Assembly: GCA_964017125.1 (NCBI GenBank)
Contig: OZ024914.1
Coordinates: 29,076,801 to 29,140,800, forward strand
DNA from: Flabesymbios commensalis
Taxonomy: Eukaryota > Annelida > Polychaeta > Terebellida > Flabelligeridae
Direction of reading: 5' to 3'
Length of the DNA stretch: 64,000 nucleotides
Below are positions 21,106 through 32,400 of this stretch, piece after piece. The notes under the pieces were generated by a model. The model saw only the letters and a list, made by a program, of their open reading frames with translations, made no database searches and had not been told where the DNA came from. Both the position numbers and the translations under genes were made by a program. How positions within the stretch are numbered: position 1 is the first letter of the stretch; every line of letters begins with the position of its first letter.

Positions 21106-21307
21106 GCTATACCCGGATTCACCTTTCGCCGTTTCACGCTGTTTGTTAACATTTTCTTATTTGCAAGAAAAAGGGGTATATCAACTTTGACAGCATCAAA
21201 GAATAACATTTTATTTTAATAGAATTAAACTTGACCTGGGATCATTTGACTGGTCCCATGGCCATGATAGTACAAATTATGTGAGTAGACCTATAGATCT
21301 AGTTGCA

Positions 21308-21685
21308 GTCAACTTCCACCAGTGTTGGGTGTTTTTCGCTGATTTCTCAGTCAATTCTGAATCAATTTTCATGAAATTTTACAAGCATTCTTTTCAACTA
21401 TTACGGCGCCTACCCTGAAAATTTAGTTAAATTTGAATAAGTATTTCAAAAGTTAGACCATTTGACAAGTAGTGGAATTTCGTGAGTGAAGCTGATAGCA
21501 TGCAAATAATCATAATTCGCAAAAACTACATGTCAAATGGTCTAACTTTTAAACTACATGATATTTTTCCCTGACTTTTTCAGGGCAGGTGCCGTAAGAC
21601 TAGAAACTAAAGCTTGTCAAATTTCATGAAAATCGGATGAAAATTGCTTGAGCAATGAGCGAAAAACATGCAACGCGAAAGTGAC
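21308..21685. mobile_element. Fold-back element (copy 2)
   Basis: Arms GTTTTTCGCTGATTTCTCA and TGAGCAATGAGCGAAAAAC, and AATTTTCATGAAATTTTACA against its inverse. The centre has AAAGTTAGACCATTTGACA and TACATGTCAAATGGTCTAAC. It appears to interrupt the ~110-120 bp tandem repeat, one unit of which is left at 21225-21300. Confidence 0.8.
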
Positions 21686-21839
21686 AGATTTGAAGTGACT
21701 TTTACTATAGATATATATCACTGTCATCAGTGTCGATCAACTGAGATACAAGAGGATGCACAAAGTTAAAGACGAAAGGGAGTTGTGGAGTCTCATAAGA
21801 TTCTTTAATGTAATTAAAAATTTCAGTGTAATCATGGTA

Positions 21840-22300
21840 ATTTTAACCTAATTAAAACTTGACCTGGGATCACTTGACAGGTCTTATGATAATAAAAATA
21901 TGAGAGCTAAGACAACGGAGTCAACTATCAGAGCAGCTGAGCAACAGATTTTAATGTAATTAAAATTTGACCTGGAATCATTTGACAGGTCTTATGATAG
22001 TACAAATATGAGAGTTAAGACAACGGAGTCAACCAACTGAGCAGCTGAACAACAGATTATAATCTAATTAAAACTTGACCTGGGATCATTTGACAGGTCT
22101 TATGATAGTACAAATATGGGATAAAAAACAACAGAGTAAGTCATCTGAGCAACTGAACAACAGAGTTAATCAAATGAGATACAACAGGATTAAAATTTTC
22201 AGTGTAATTTTAATGTAATTAAATCTCGACCTGGGATCACTTGACAGGTCTTAGGCTAAAACAAATGTGAGAGCAAAACAACAGCGTCAATCATCTGTAT
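21840..22300. repeat. Tandem repeat, ~110-150 bp units
   Basis: ACCTGGGATCACTTGACAGG, with minor variants, recurs near 21863, 21970, 22078 and 22228, each followed by ACAACGGAGTCAA-like text. An isolated unit lies at 21225-21300, on the other side of a fold-back insertion. Confidence 0.75.
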
Positions 22301-22436
22301 CCCCAATATCATGATTTTATTTTTTTCAGGATTTTTAGATTTTAAAAAATATTTTTTATCAACATTTCTATGAAACCGCTTAAAACCCAAACAATCTTAT
22401 TGTCCACCTAAACACTTGCTAAAGGACGGTTAAATG

Positions 22437-22500
22437 TTCCTACAGCATTGGGCCACATGGTGATGCCGTAGGCCCAGCGTTGGGCAGACAATCAGTGTTG
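22437..22500. repeat. Partial palindromic repeat copy
   Basis: CAGCATTGGGCCACATGGTG followed by GCCCAGCGTTGGGCAG, about half of the ~100 bp element. Confidence 0.5.
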
Positions 22501-22959
22501 CAGGTGTATCACTTCATGTCCTGGCTATAACATGTATAAGACACCAATCAGACACCAATTAGCGGCGATTGCTTTGATCTCCTAAACCAAGACGTGGGAA
22601 TATGTGGTGTAAAGTTTTGTATATTGCTGACTTGTTTTGTTTACATGGCAATATACGTCCTGGGAATTTAACTATCTCACTCTTTTTCGGTGTTTTAAAT
22701 AATTTTTTTGACTTTTTTTGTATTTTCAGTTAAGATCAGTAGGCTATATAGCTTCATATAAGTTAAATTTTCAAAATTGACAACATCGAAAATGTCTCAT
22801 CCCAAGGGGTCACTTTAATTAGAACAAGTGAGACGGAATTATCATTTATTTTTAATGTAAAGAAACAGATAGAAAAAAAATAATAGCTGGTATAAAAGAT
22901 GGTATCAATCACTAATTCAAGCCTTATATTTTATATAATGTATTGTAGTGTAGGCCTAC

Positions 22960-23210
22960 TCATTATAGGTCACTTATAATTATTGACAACCATGTCAAAA
23001 ATAAGAAATACGGGAATTTTGTCTCTTATATCCAGCCTAACTGGTAAGTGCGCAGCACAAAAATTAAAAAACTTCTGCAGTTCTAGTCTATGGACATGCT
23101 TACATCATCAGATCATATGGTTATATTATTAAGCTAAAAGAAAATCACAAATTTTTTGATGATTTTAGACCTGGGCATGTCCCTTTAACTAGTGAGCCAA
23201 TGAGCCAACC
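22960..23210. repeat. Half of the TTAA fold-back seen at 53169-53785
   Basis: ATTGACAACCATGTCAAAAAT, GCCTAACTGGTAAGTGCGCA, ACATGCTTACATCAT and CTGGGCATGTCCCTTTAA follow in the same order as the right arm of the 53 kb element. It ends with the same TCCCTTTAA terminus. Confidence 0.75.
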
Positions 23211-23323
23211 TGGCGCCAAAATGTATCAATAATTTTTATTGTCAACATCAGTTAATCTGAATCACCCGTATTATATGCTATGTCGGTCACTTATTAAGTG
23301 AAATTCTAGCGATAAAATTATAT

Positions 23324-23426
23324 GCCCAGCAAACTTATACGACATTGGACTAATTTGCCATGCTGGTTTAGCCTACCGTTGGATCAGCGTTGCAAACAGT
23401 AAACCAACGTCTCATGTTTGCTGGGC
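23324..23426. repeat. ~100 bp palindromic repeat, best preserved copy
   Basis: The ends are an 11 bp perfect inverted repeat, GCCCAGCAAAC and GTTTGCTGGGC. The interior carries ACATTGGACTAA, CCATGCTGGTTTAGC, CCGTTGGATCAGCG, TTGCAAACAGTAAACC and CCAACGTCTCATG. No coding capacity. It looks like a miniature inverted-repeat element; no clear target duplication is visible. Confidence 0.85.
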
Positions 23427-24520
23427 TCATGCATCATCGCCATATAGGCGTGTTTTTTATATTTCTATAAAAGCTATTGAATTCAACATTTATAAGTAGG
23501 CTAGATATCTTAATTCAATTGGTGTAGAGCTTTTTTGTTATGTTTATGATGTAGGCCAGTAGGCCTAGCCTATATTGCACCGTTGTATAAATTAGTTTCA
23601 TTCTATTCACTTATCTTGTTCTACATTTTTTTTATTGTTGCTTACCAGTTATGTACTATTTTAAATCTAATCAAATCAATATATATAGTTTATTCAAACA
23701 AGATACAAACATATCAACTTATACAGTGATAATAAAAAGAAATAAAAGTAAGGCACCTTGCATTATATTGGCATTAAATTATTGTTTGAAAGGCAGTAAA
23801 ATGAAATCTATGACTATGCTCATTTCCCATTTACCATGTTTACATCGAGTAATAATACATCTGTGATTGACGCTAAATAGGTAAATATTATTTTACAACA
23901 CGTTCAACGGTTGAAAATGATAACAGAAAATAAATTTCGCAATCAAATTGCACATGTTGGCTATGTTACCCACCCTTCAGGAGCCCCAGCCGTCCCTCAC
24001 CCGCAAGGCGGGCGGGCGTGCTAATCAGCTCATGCAGGTACCAGCATACACAATAAGCTAAGTGGTCACAGAGCCTGATTGATATACAACACACAGTCTG
24101 CACACCTAACAATTAAAACAACCTGCTCAACCCATCAGGCTTAATTGACTTGTCCACGTGTACATGACTGTCGGGAACATAACTTGTTTATTGGGTTGAG
24201 TGGCGGACCGTAACTATATCAAGTAATATTTTAACCCTTTCAATCTGTGGCATTATTTAAGCTAATCAAATGAAAATAAGTTAGTGTTATGGTAGAACAT
24301 ATGTTTTATACTGACTCAAAGTTTTAGGTCGATATTGTGAGTACTTTCCACGTAAATATCATACCTACACATAGCATAGTGACATACGTGACATAGCAGG
24401 TTATTATATACACCCGGGTGAAAATCTTTATAAATGTTTCCGTATGAAGATCCACATCCGGTAAAGATTTCAATGCGATAGTATTTATTGACATGGTATC
24501 GAACCTGGTTAGGGCAGGCC
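23427..24520. other. Intergenic DNA, no gene seen
   Basis: AT-rich with a GC-rich patch near 23975-24020 (CACCCGCAAGGCGGGCGGGC). No frame resembles a protein. Confidence 0.5.
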
Positions 24521-24976
24521 TATAGTCTGTCCGACGGTGGGAGATTGTCCAAAATGATAGTTAGCTTTTCGGTATCCAGTCATTCAATTCTCAAGCGATT
24601 GTCACAAAATTTTGTACTGATTATTATCTGGTCATTTGGCATCAACCCTAAAAATTTCCCGAAATTCTATCAAGTATTTCAAAAGTTAGACCATTTGACA
24701 TGTAACGCAATTCTGAGAATAAGCCGGAATGAAGTTAATGGGTTTTATACATGTATGTAATATAGAGGAGCGTCATAAATAGACATTTACTACATGTCAA
24801 ATGGTCTCACTTTGGAGATACGCAATATTTTTTCAAGAAATTTTCATATGATTGATGCCAAACGACTAGAAAATACGGTTTACAAAATTTCATGAAAATC
24901 GCTTGAGAATTGACTGACTGGATACCGAAAAGCTAACTTTTATTTTGGACCATTCTCCACCGTCGGACAGACTATA
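24521..24976. mobile_element. Fold-back element (copy 3)
   Basis: Termini TATAGTCTGTCCGACGGTGG and CCACCGTCGGACAGACTATA are perfect inverses over 20 bp. Arms continue with TTAGCTTTTCGGTATCCAGT and its inverse to the shared centre AAAGTTAGACCATTTGACAT / ATGTCAAATGGTCTCACTTT. Confidence 0.9.
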
Positions 24977-24987
24977 GACCCTACAGT

Positions 24988-26058
24988 CCTACTCGCCGTC
25001 AAATTAAGAATGATCAACCAGGACCACCGAAGCCGCACCGACCTGGCATGCTAGGGGCTAGTTGAGTATCAACTCACTCGTAACCCAGTGGTCTCGTGAG
25101 TTGACAGCTTCAACTAAAAATCTTAAAATACAGATTGTCTTAACTTTCTCTCATTTCCTTTAGGGCCTACAAAAGTTAAGATAAATCTTAACTTTTCTGA
25201 TAAAAATGAGAGAAATTTAAGATAATCCTAATTTTAGGATTTTTTTGTGGGATGGGCCCCGGGTCCAGGCAGGAAAGCCAAGATCGCCAGAAACTTTGCA
25301 GGGCCAGGGACAAAGGTCATTTTCTATTATATTTAATATTTCAAAAGTTAAGACCATTTGCCATGTAATAAAATTCTAGAAATAGTTTAATGGAGTTATA
25401 TAGGCCTATACTCGCCGTCAAATTAAAAATGATCAACCAGGATCGCATGATTTTCAGCGATTTCTTCGTCAATTTTGAATTTTGCAGAGGCCATTTTCCA
25501 TTGAAATCCTAACAGGGGTAAACATGGTAAAAAATTCTCAAAGTTATATTTAATATTTTAAAAGTTAAACCATTTGCCATGTAATAAAATTCTAGAATCA
25601 GTTAAACGGGGTTATTGAGGGACGTCATAATTTCAATTTACTACATGTCAAATGGTCTAACTTTGAAATTGACGGTATATAATTTTACGAAATTTTTAGG
25701 GCTGTTAGGAATTGAATAGAAAATGGCCTTCGCAAAATTTGAAGGCAATCGATTTAAAAGTGACGGAGAAATCGCGATCCTGGTTAATTTGACAGCGAGT
25801 ATAGCCTATGCTATGCCCCCTATGAATAGAGCCTGAGGCCCAGTGGCAGTGAGGGACGTCGTAATTTCAATTTAGAACATGTCAAATGGTCTTAACTTAT
25901 GAAATAGCTATATAATTTTACGAAATTTTCAGCGCTATTACGATTTGAGTAGACAATGGCCTTTGCAAAATTTCAAGGAAATGGGTTCAAAATTGACGGT
26001 GAAATCGCCAAAATTCATGCGATGCTGCTTGATCATTTTAAATTTGACGGCAAGTTTG
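24988..26058. mobile_element. Fold-back element (copy 4, outer), interrupted by copy 5
   Basis: The left arm starts CTCGCCGTCAAATTAAGAAT near 24988. The right arm ends GATCATTTTAAATTTGACGG near 26050. Between them lies a second member of the same family at 25408-25803, giving a nested arrangement. The shared central motif is near 25340 and 25880. Confidence 0.7.
25408..25803. mobile_element. Fold-back element (copy 5, nested)
   Basis: Termini TATACTCGCCGTCAAATTAA and TTAATTTGACAGCGAGTATA. Arms pair through GATCAACCAGGATCGC. The centre is AAAGTTAAACCATTTGCCAT / ATGTCAAATGGTCTAACTTT. It lies inside copy 4. Confidence 0.8.
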
Positions 26059-26292
26059 GTCTGACGTAACTGTGTTAGTCTCTAAACATAAAGTCCGACG
26101 CACGCGCGAATAGCTCCACTACCAACCTCAATAAAAATAACACTGATTTTAAATGTAAACATATTATAATGATAAGGTTGGTAGGGGAGAGTAGGGGAGC
26201 CTAGTAAAGTCCTGTCCCATCTTTTACCATGTTTACAGGTGTTTTTGAAAACATGTATAATTTGTTACAGGAAATTTGTTTGATAATTGAAA
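26059..26292 (+). promoter_or_regulatory. BBS2: Putative BBS2 promoter and 5' UTR
   Basis: The 234 bp between the last fold-back and the BBS2 ATG has no obvious TATA box. TTTACCATGTTTAC at about 26223-26236 matches the RFX X-box consensus GTTRCCATRGYAAC at 11 of 14 positions. X-boxes commonly drive ciliary genes, but this match is weak. A possible acceptor TTTGTTACAG at 26261-26270 could indicate a 5' UTR intron. Both points are inference. Confidence 0.3.
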
Positions 26293-26409
26293 ATGCTGGT
26301 GCCAATATTCACCCTAAAGTTGAACCACAAAGTTAATCCCAGAACTGTGGCACTCGGACATTATGATGGAAAACATCCTTGTCTGACAGGAGCAACAAGA
26401 GCAGGCAAG
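26293..26409 (+). CDS. BBS2: BBS2 exon 1 (residues 1-39)
   Basis: [20 protein letters not shown] to ATRAGK. First propeller strands, with the conserved [11 protein letters not shown]. Ends AAG before donor GTTAGC; phase 0. Confidence 0.97.
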
Positions 26410-29400
26410 GTTAGCAAATTATTTCGCTCAAGATTGTGGTTTTCTTTGGTCCAGCCTCCAGAGTGGTCTCGGAAAAGGGTGGCATACAGCATATGCTATT
26501 ATTTGGGTTGCAGATAAAGAAATATAAAAACATAATTTCAATAATAGAGTTTGCTTTTAAACAGTTAAATGTCTGTTGGTTTTATAATGAAAAAGATATA
26601 TATTACTTGTAACAGTAACCACCTGAAAAATGTTGTTGTGCCCTATGATATATTATTATAGATGTTCAATTGATTGTGCTATTTCAATTTGTTAGGTCTT
26701 CATCCACAATCCCCACACACGGACCCAGCAAGGAGGACGCCTTGAGTTTGCCAAGGAGTCTGATCTCAGTCTCCTTAATATTAATCAGGTAGGACTGTTC
26801 GCTGTCTTCCAGCATTATAGTGTGTTGATTTTTTATTGTAAAAGTAAATATGTATAAGACAAAACATATCCAAATTCTGAAATTGCTCTGTGTTGCTTCT
26901 TTTCTAAGGATTAGGGAGAAAAATATGTTCATTTGAAAAGTAAACCATAGAGCTCCTTTTGAAGGCTGGTGTGACTAATACTCCAGTGTGACTTATTTAC
27001 AAGGACTTCACTGTGGTTAAGCGGTGGAGGTAACTGGAGTTACCATTAGCAAAAGATGGCTGACAAGGCTACCGATTCGTTTACATTTTCATTTATTGTG
27101 TGTACTTTAACTTTCTCCTTTGCTCCGCTAATTTGTAGGTGGATTTATAACACTTAGCTGGATAAAATGCACATTATGTTAACTTAAAATTGGCGATAAT
27201 TTACTCGTAATCGGTAAACTCAATTTGTTCAATGAGAATGGTAACTGTCATGTGTCAATTCCAGCTGTTACTGGTAACTGCTACTTTAGTGGATGGTAAC
27301 TGTCGGTTTCAGTGGGGGTAACTCTCGGTTTCAGTGGGTGGTAACTGTCGCTTCTTATTGGCAGAAAAATGCTATTTTATAATGTATATTCTAAAACAAC
27401 TTTTGTAATAGTTTACAGGATCGTGAAGTTGATGACGATGCGTCCTGATCGACTTTTATTTTAATTACCACATTATACAGTATCACAGTAAGGGTGATGT
27501 GATATATTACGAGGGCCTACTATATTAGATACTAGATGCTAATATATGCCTGTACTCATAAGCGTAGGTGGTGAACCAACACTGGGTCAACATAAATATA
27601 AATTATAATAGGGCTTACTTTCAAACACCAGATCGCTATACATATCAAAAAACATTTCGGAGATATCTCTTGTGATTATTAAAGTATACTATATTTATTA
27701 TAAATTATTAGGTAGGTATAGTCAGTACGTAGTTTAGCATTAAATTTTAAGCTCATCGTTATTGGGCGGATGAAACACCCATTTTTTAAGGCTCAGTGGC
27801 CAATCTTGATAAGTTAGCCTAGGAGCCCAAAACTATTTCCTACTTAAGACGCCATAAAGTAGCAAAATCCAAGATGGCCGCCATGTGTACAAGATGAAAC
27901 AATAAAATGATACTATTTTCGACAGAATAGATGCAGATTCTTAATTTTAGTGTGACGGCCGTCATTTGACAAAGTGAAACAAAATTCGTGTCGAACATTT
28001 TTGTTATCATTTTAGTCAGAATATAAGGAGATTCGTGACTTTAGTGTCTACCATAGGATTGTCTTATGCACATCACCTGGGGGCATAATCTAGATTCAGA
28101 TTCAGGAGGGGGTTTCAGAGTAGGAAATGTCTATAACTTTACTGGAAGTAACATATATTAGTGTTTACCATAGAGGTTTCAGATACTAGTAGCTCGACAT
28201 GTGACTATGTTTGTATCATTTAAAACAACCGTGATGTATGTAGTCAAAACCGAGATGGCGGCGGCAAATTAACCATCACATAAACATGACCCTGCAAGAA
28301 ATGTGTATAACCTTTGCCGGAATTAGGATCAATCAATGATTTTGCTGTCTATCACAGGGTTTTCATGTGACATGATCGGAAAATAATTTTAGAGATGATC
28401 GAGATGTTTAAAACAATAATGGCGGCCATTAATAATGATCACTTCAGTGCCATGACCTAAAAGAGATGTAGGCCTATATACATGATATAGTGAGACCACA
28501 TATCTTCATCTTTTGGTAATAATACTGCTTCCCTCTTTTGGATAACGCATTGTACATGTTGTATGCAGACTGGGCTTAGAACAAACTGAAAAGTCTAAAG
28601 AAAAGACATTTTGAAATACTTTTTGGAAGGTTTAAAGTGACAAAATAAGGACAAAATCATCATTTTTTATTTAAGGTCCTTGATATGTCCATACTCAACA
28701 TCCCCATAGAATATAATTTTACATGTTGGTATAAAGACTGTCTAAAATAATGCTTGCCAGTCATAGGGGCGTATATATGAAAATCCTACATGGGTGTTAC
28801 CAGAATCAAGAATCTTCTTCCATTCTGTTGACAATTATATTATTTTTTGGTTTTCACAAATGGTGGCCATCTTGGATTTTACCCATAATGCAATGTCCAA
28901 TGTATTTTCCAACTACACACTATGTCGGGAATCAAAATTATGCTTTGCGGTCCATTCTGTCGAAAATGATGGTAATTTATATAGCTTAACCTTGCAGTAA
29001 TGGTGGCCATCTTGGACTTTACCCACAATGCAATGGCCAAAATAATTTCTGGCCACACCATTATGTCGGGCATACCTGAAAACCATGTGGTAGATACCAA
29101 AGTCATGAATCAGCTTATATTCTACAGTTCTAGCGAAAATGATATCATTTTAATATTTGACTTTGGTCAAAACGGGACCATTTTGGATTTTTATGTTTTA
29201 CGTCAACACTTTTAAATATTCAATAGGGCTCCTAGGCTAATGTTAATTATTGGGTCCTAATAAAGCAACTGTTGACTACTAGTGTATATACCAGATATCG
29301 TCTATACATGATCTCTATATGATCTATACTAAAATCAGGTCTGATGGAACAGCAAAATTGATTTTGCAATCAGCAGGACTGATTTGTTTCTCAACAAAAC

Positions 29401-32400
29401 TCAATCCTTCAGCTTTATATCTACGAAAAAAATAATTACCTTCCCTTGAAATAGCTTCTTTACAGTTTTCCGAAAAGTGAGTCTCTTTATTGTAGGCCTA
29501 CCTGATATTAACCACAGCTGTTTGTTCATAGACATTTTCAATATCAAGAATTAAATGTAGGACTATACTAGAGTTCAACATGCATGCCTTTATCTATGTC
29601 TTTCTTTTAGAACCGATTTAATCCTCTACATGCCCAATATATTTCATCTTGCGAATAACGCCATGTATCAATGCATATATTATATCATCATCTTTAGTTG
29701 AATTTGTGTATGGGCGACATTGGTAGAATTATTAAAATTGCCACGACCTGTACTAGCAGATATTTGTACTAGAACATATTTGTTTTCTGAAAAACTTTTA
29801 AATTTTTTTATAATATCTTATTCATTTGAAATGAAGTGTTTGATTTGTGAAAATGCTTTGATCTATGTCCACAATATTCGCTGTTATGATCCAAAATCCA
29901 CTTTCTCACACTGAAATTTTGTGATCCATCATGATCTCGTAATGTGTCATCCAGTACATCATTTACACTGTGTGCAAGATATACACACTGATAACATAAG
30001 TATCGATGATAATCTACAAAAATAAAATTAAAAAAAAATCAACTAATACTGTTAAAAAAATTAAAGCAGTATTGATGGATAATTTCAATTATATCGATAT
30101 TCCTTTAATTATAAACATATACTGCTCTGCAAAGCCAAAAGCAGTATCTGCTTATAAAGTGAACTGATACTGCTTTTTGGCTTTGTGCGATAATATATAT
30201 TACTTAGATGACTATCTACAAATAGCCTATTACTGTTCCTGGAGTGAATCATCACAGACCTGTACTTTTTACACAGTTAGACAAATAACTACACAGAAAA
30301 CACAGAAATAGAAACAATGATGGTTTAATGTTGGACGGGCGTCGTAGATGGTGGCAATGTTTCGTGTTTACCGGGTACAATTGATATCCATTACATAATA
30401 TAATATTCTCAAGATGTATTGTAAGACTATAGTCTACCAATGTTACTTAAATAACAGAAATGTGAAGAGCGATGATTTTCTCGGGCAATGATTCCGGACT
30501 GAAATGATGATGAGAAACATAGTAACCATGCTAACTGAATTGCAATTGTAAAATTCAAAATAAGCAGACTATATATGATGCACCACTGGGAAATTTCTAA
30601 TAAATGAAGTATCTGTTACCAGCAACATAATTTGTCAGTTACCATTAGCATGATATCATCAAGTATTGCAGTTACCAGCAACACACTTGTCAGTTACCAT
30701 TCTCATTGAACAAATTTAGTTTACCGATTACGAGAAAATCATCGACAATTTCAGGTTAACACAATGTCTATTTTTTCCAGTTAAGTTTTATTAATTCACC
30801 TACAAATCAGAGCAGCAAAGTAAACAAAATGTATGAAAATGTAAACAAATCGTTAGCCTTGTCAGCCATCTTTTGCTAATGGTAACTCTAGTTAACTCCA
30901 CCGCTTAAGCACAGTGGACTTAGCCAGAGACCCGTCCAGCCCGTCTTTTGGACGGCCTATTTTCAGCCTGGACGTAGAAAAATATCACCAGATTCCACCA
31001 AATTGCATTGTGGGAGGACCCCACACCCCGTCCTGGCCCAACAATAAATAAATTTGGACTCCCTGTTATCATTTCCTTTCCAAGTCCTTGCTGATTTATG
31101 GTTTTGAACTTGGTCTAAGACCCTTTGTCACCTAATAGTAATAATGTATATAGTTTTTGGCCCTTATGGACATGTCAGTGTTATACGATTTGTAAAAGTT
31201 TTTAGTTTAATATTTATCATAAAGACTTCATTTACAATTAATTGTGTGAAATAGTATGTTTCAGTCAAGATTATGGTTGACTGTTTGTTTATTGATTTTG
31301 TTGTTAACTTCTGGCCATGTTATACATTGGCATTTTATACACGTGGTCAGTAAGCAGTGTTGTGCAGTAGGCAGTGTTGTTTTAGTATAAGCTGTTGAAA
31401 TAGTCTGTTGGGAATCATCCTAATTATGCATTTGACGATAACCTTTGTATTTCATATTTTGTTGTTGTGATGTGTCCTTTCTATTTTTACATTATTTCAG
31501 GTTGTCAGCTCACTTTGTGCTGGACAGTTGGATGCTTCAAAAAACCATGATTACTTAGTGGTCGGTACACAGACCAATCTTTTAGCCTATGATGTGGTCA
31601 ATAATTCTGATCTCTTCTACAAAGATGTGAGTAAATCGATCTTTCAGATTTGAAAATTGGTGGTGAGTGAGAACATGCTCACCTTAGAGTAGTGAGGAGT
31701 GTGATCACTCAGGAATCACAGTTTATGAGGGTGCACATTGGTTAAAAAACGAATCAAACGAACGGCGAACCGCCTGTTTTTAGAGGGCGAACATTTAAGA
31801 TTACATCTTATAAAAAGTGTAAAAAAAGAACCTAAAAAATTATATCTTTTTCTATCTATATTTATATCACTTATAGAAAGTGAATAGTGAGGCTAAAAAA
31901 TGGGTAAAAAAGTGAACTGGGAAGAATCTGTAATTTCCAGGACCCATGTGCACCCTCTTAATCACAATTGCAAACTGGTTAGGGAAATTGGAAAAAAATT
32001 CAGTTAAAAAAAACAATATGATAACACTGAGGTGAGTTGTATTTCATTCACCTTTTCGCTCACCCTAAATCTGATGGCCTGAGTAAATGTTATTGATAAC
32101 ATGGCTCAACAGAAATAATTAGGCATTTTAGATTTTCATAATACCATCATCATCATGTTGTGTTTTCTAAATTACTAACTCACAGGTTAATTAGTAACTA
32201 CAAGATAATTTTTTTTTAATTTATGGCGAGACACCCCAAAATTATTTCAGAGGTGAAAGGGTTTAACTGCTATCACATAATGCATCTTTGGGACTCATTT
32301 ACTCAAATTATATTTTGAAATCCAAATTTTTATTCAGCTACTGTAGAACCTTTTTTGAGCGGCCACCACTAATGCAAGCCGAAAGTCGCCGTTCAAGACA

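Larger units (their letters stand above)
27009..30916. mobile_element. Transib/RAG-like terminal inverted repeat element in BBS2 intron 2
   Basis: The ends are CACTGTGGTTAAGCGGTGGA (left) and, as reverse complement, CACTGTGCTTAAGCGGTGGA (right). Arms are inverted over about 300 bp: the left arm 27009-27330 pairs with 30610-30916. The terminal heptamer CACTGTG fits CACWRTG, the terminus of Transib and ProtoRAG elements and the relative of the RSS heptamer. The 5 bp duplication GACTT agrees with that superfamily; CACTA elements would give 3 bp, hAT 8 bp. No transposase-size ORF lies inside, so it is non-autonomous. A second fold-back (27806-29245) is nested in it. Confidence 0.75.

Noticed and set aside
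26983-27003. CTCCAGTGTGACTT as an alternative left terminus of the intron 2 transposon
   Set aside because: The inverted match to the right arm begins at CACTGTG (27009), and GACTT duplication fits only that boundary.
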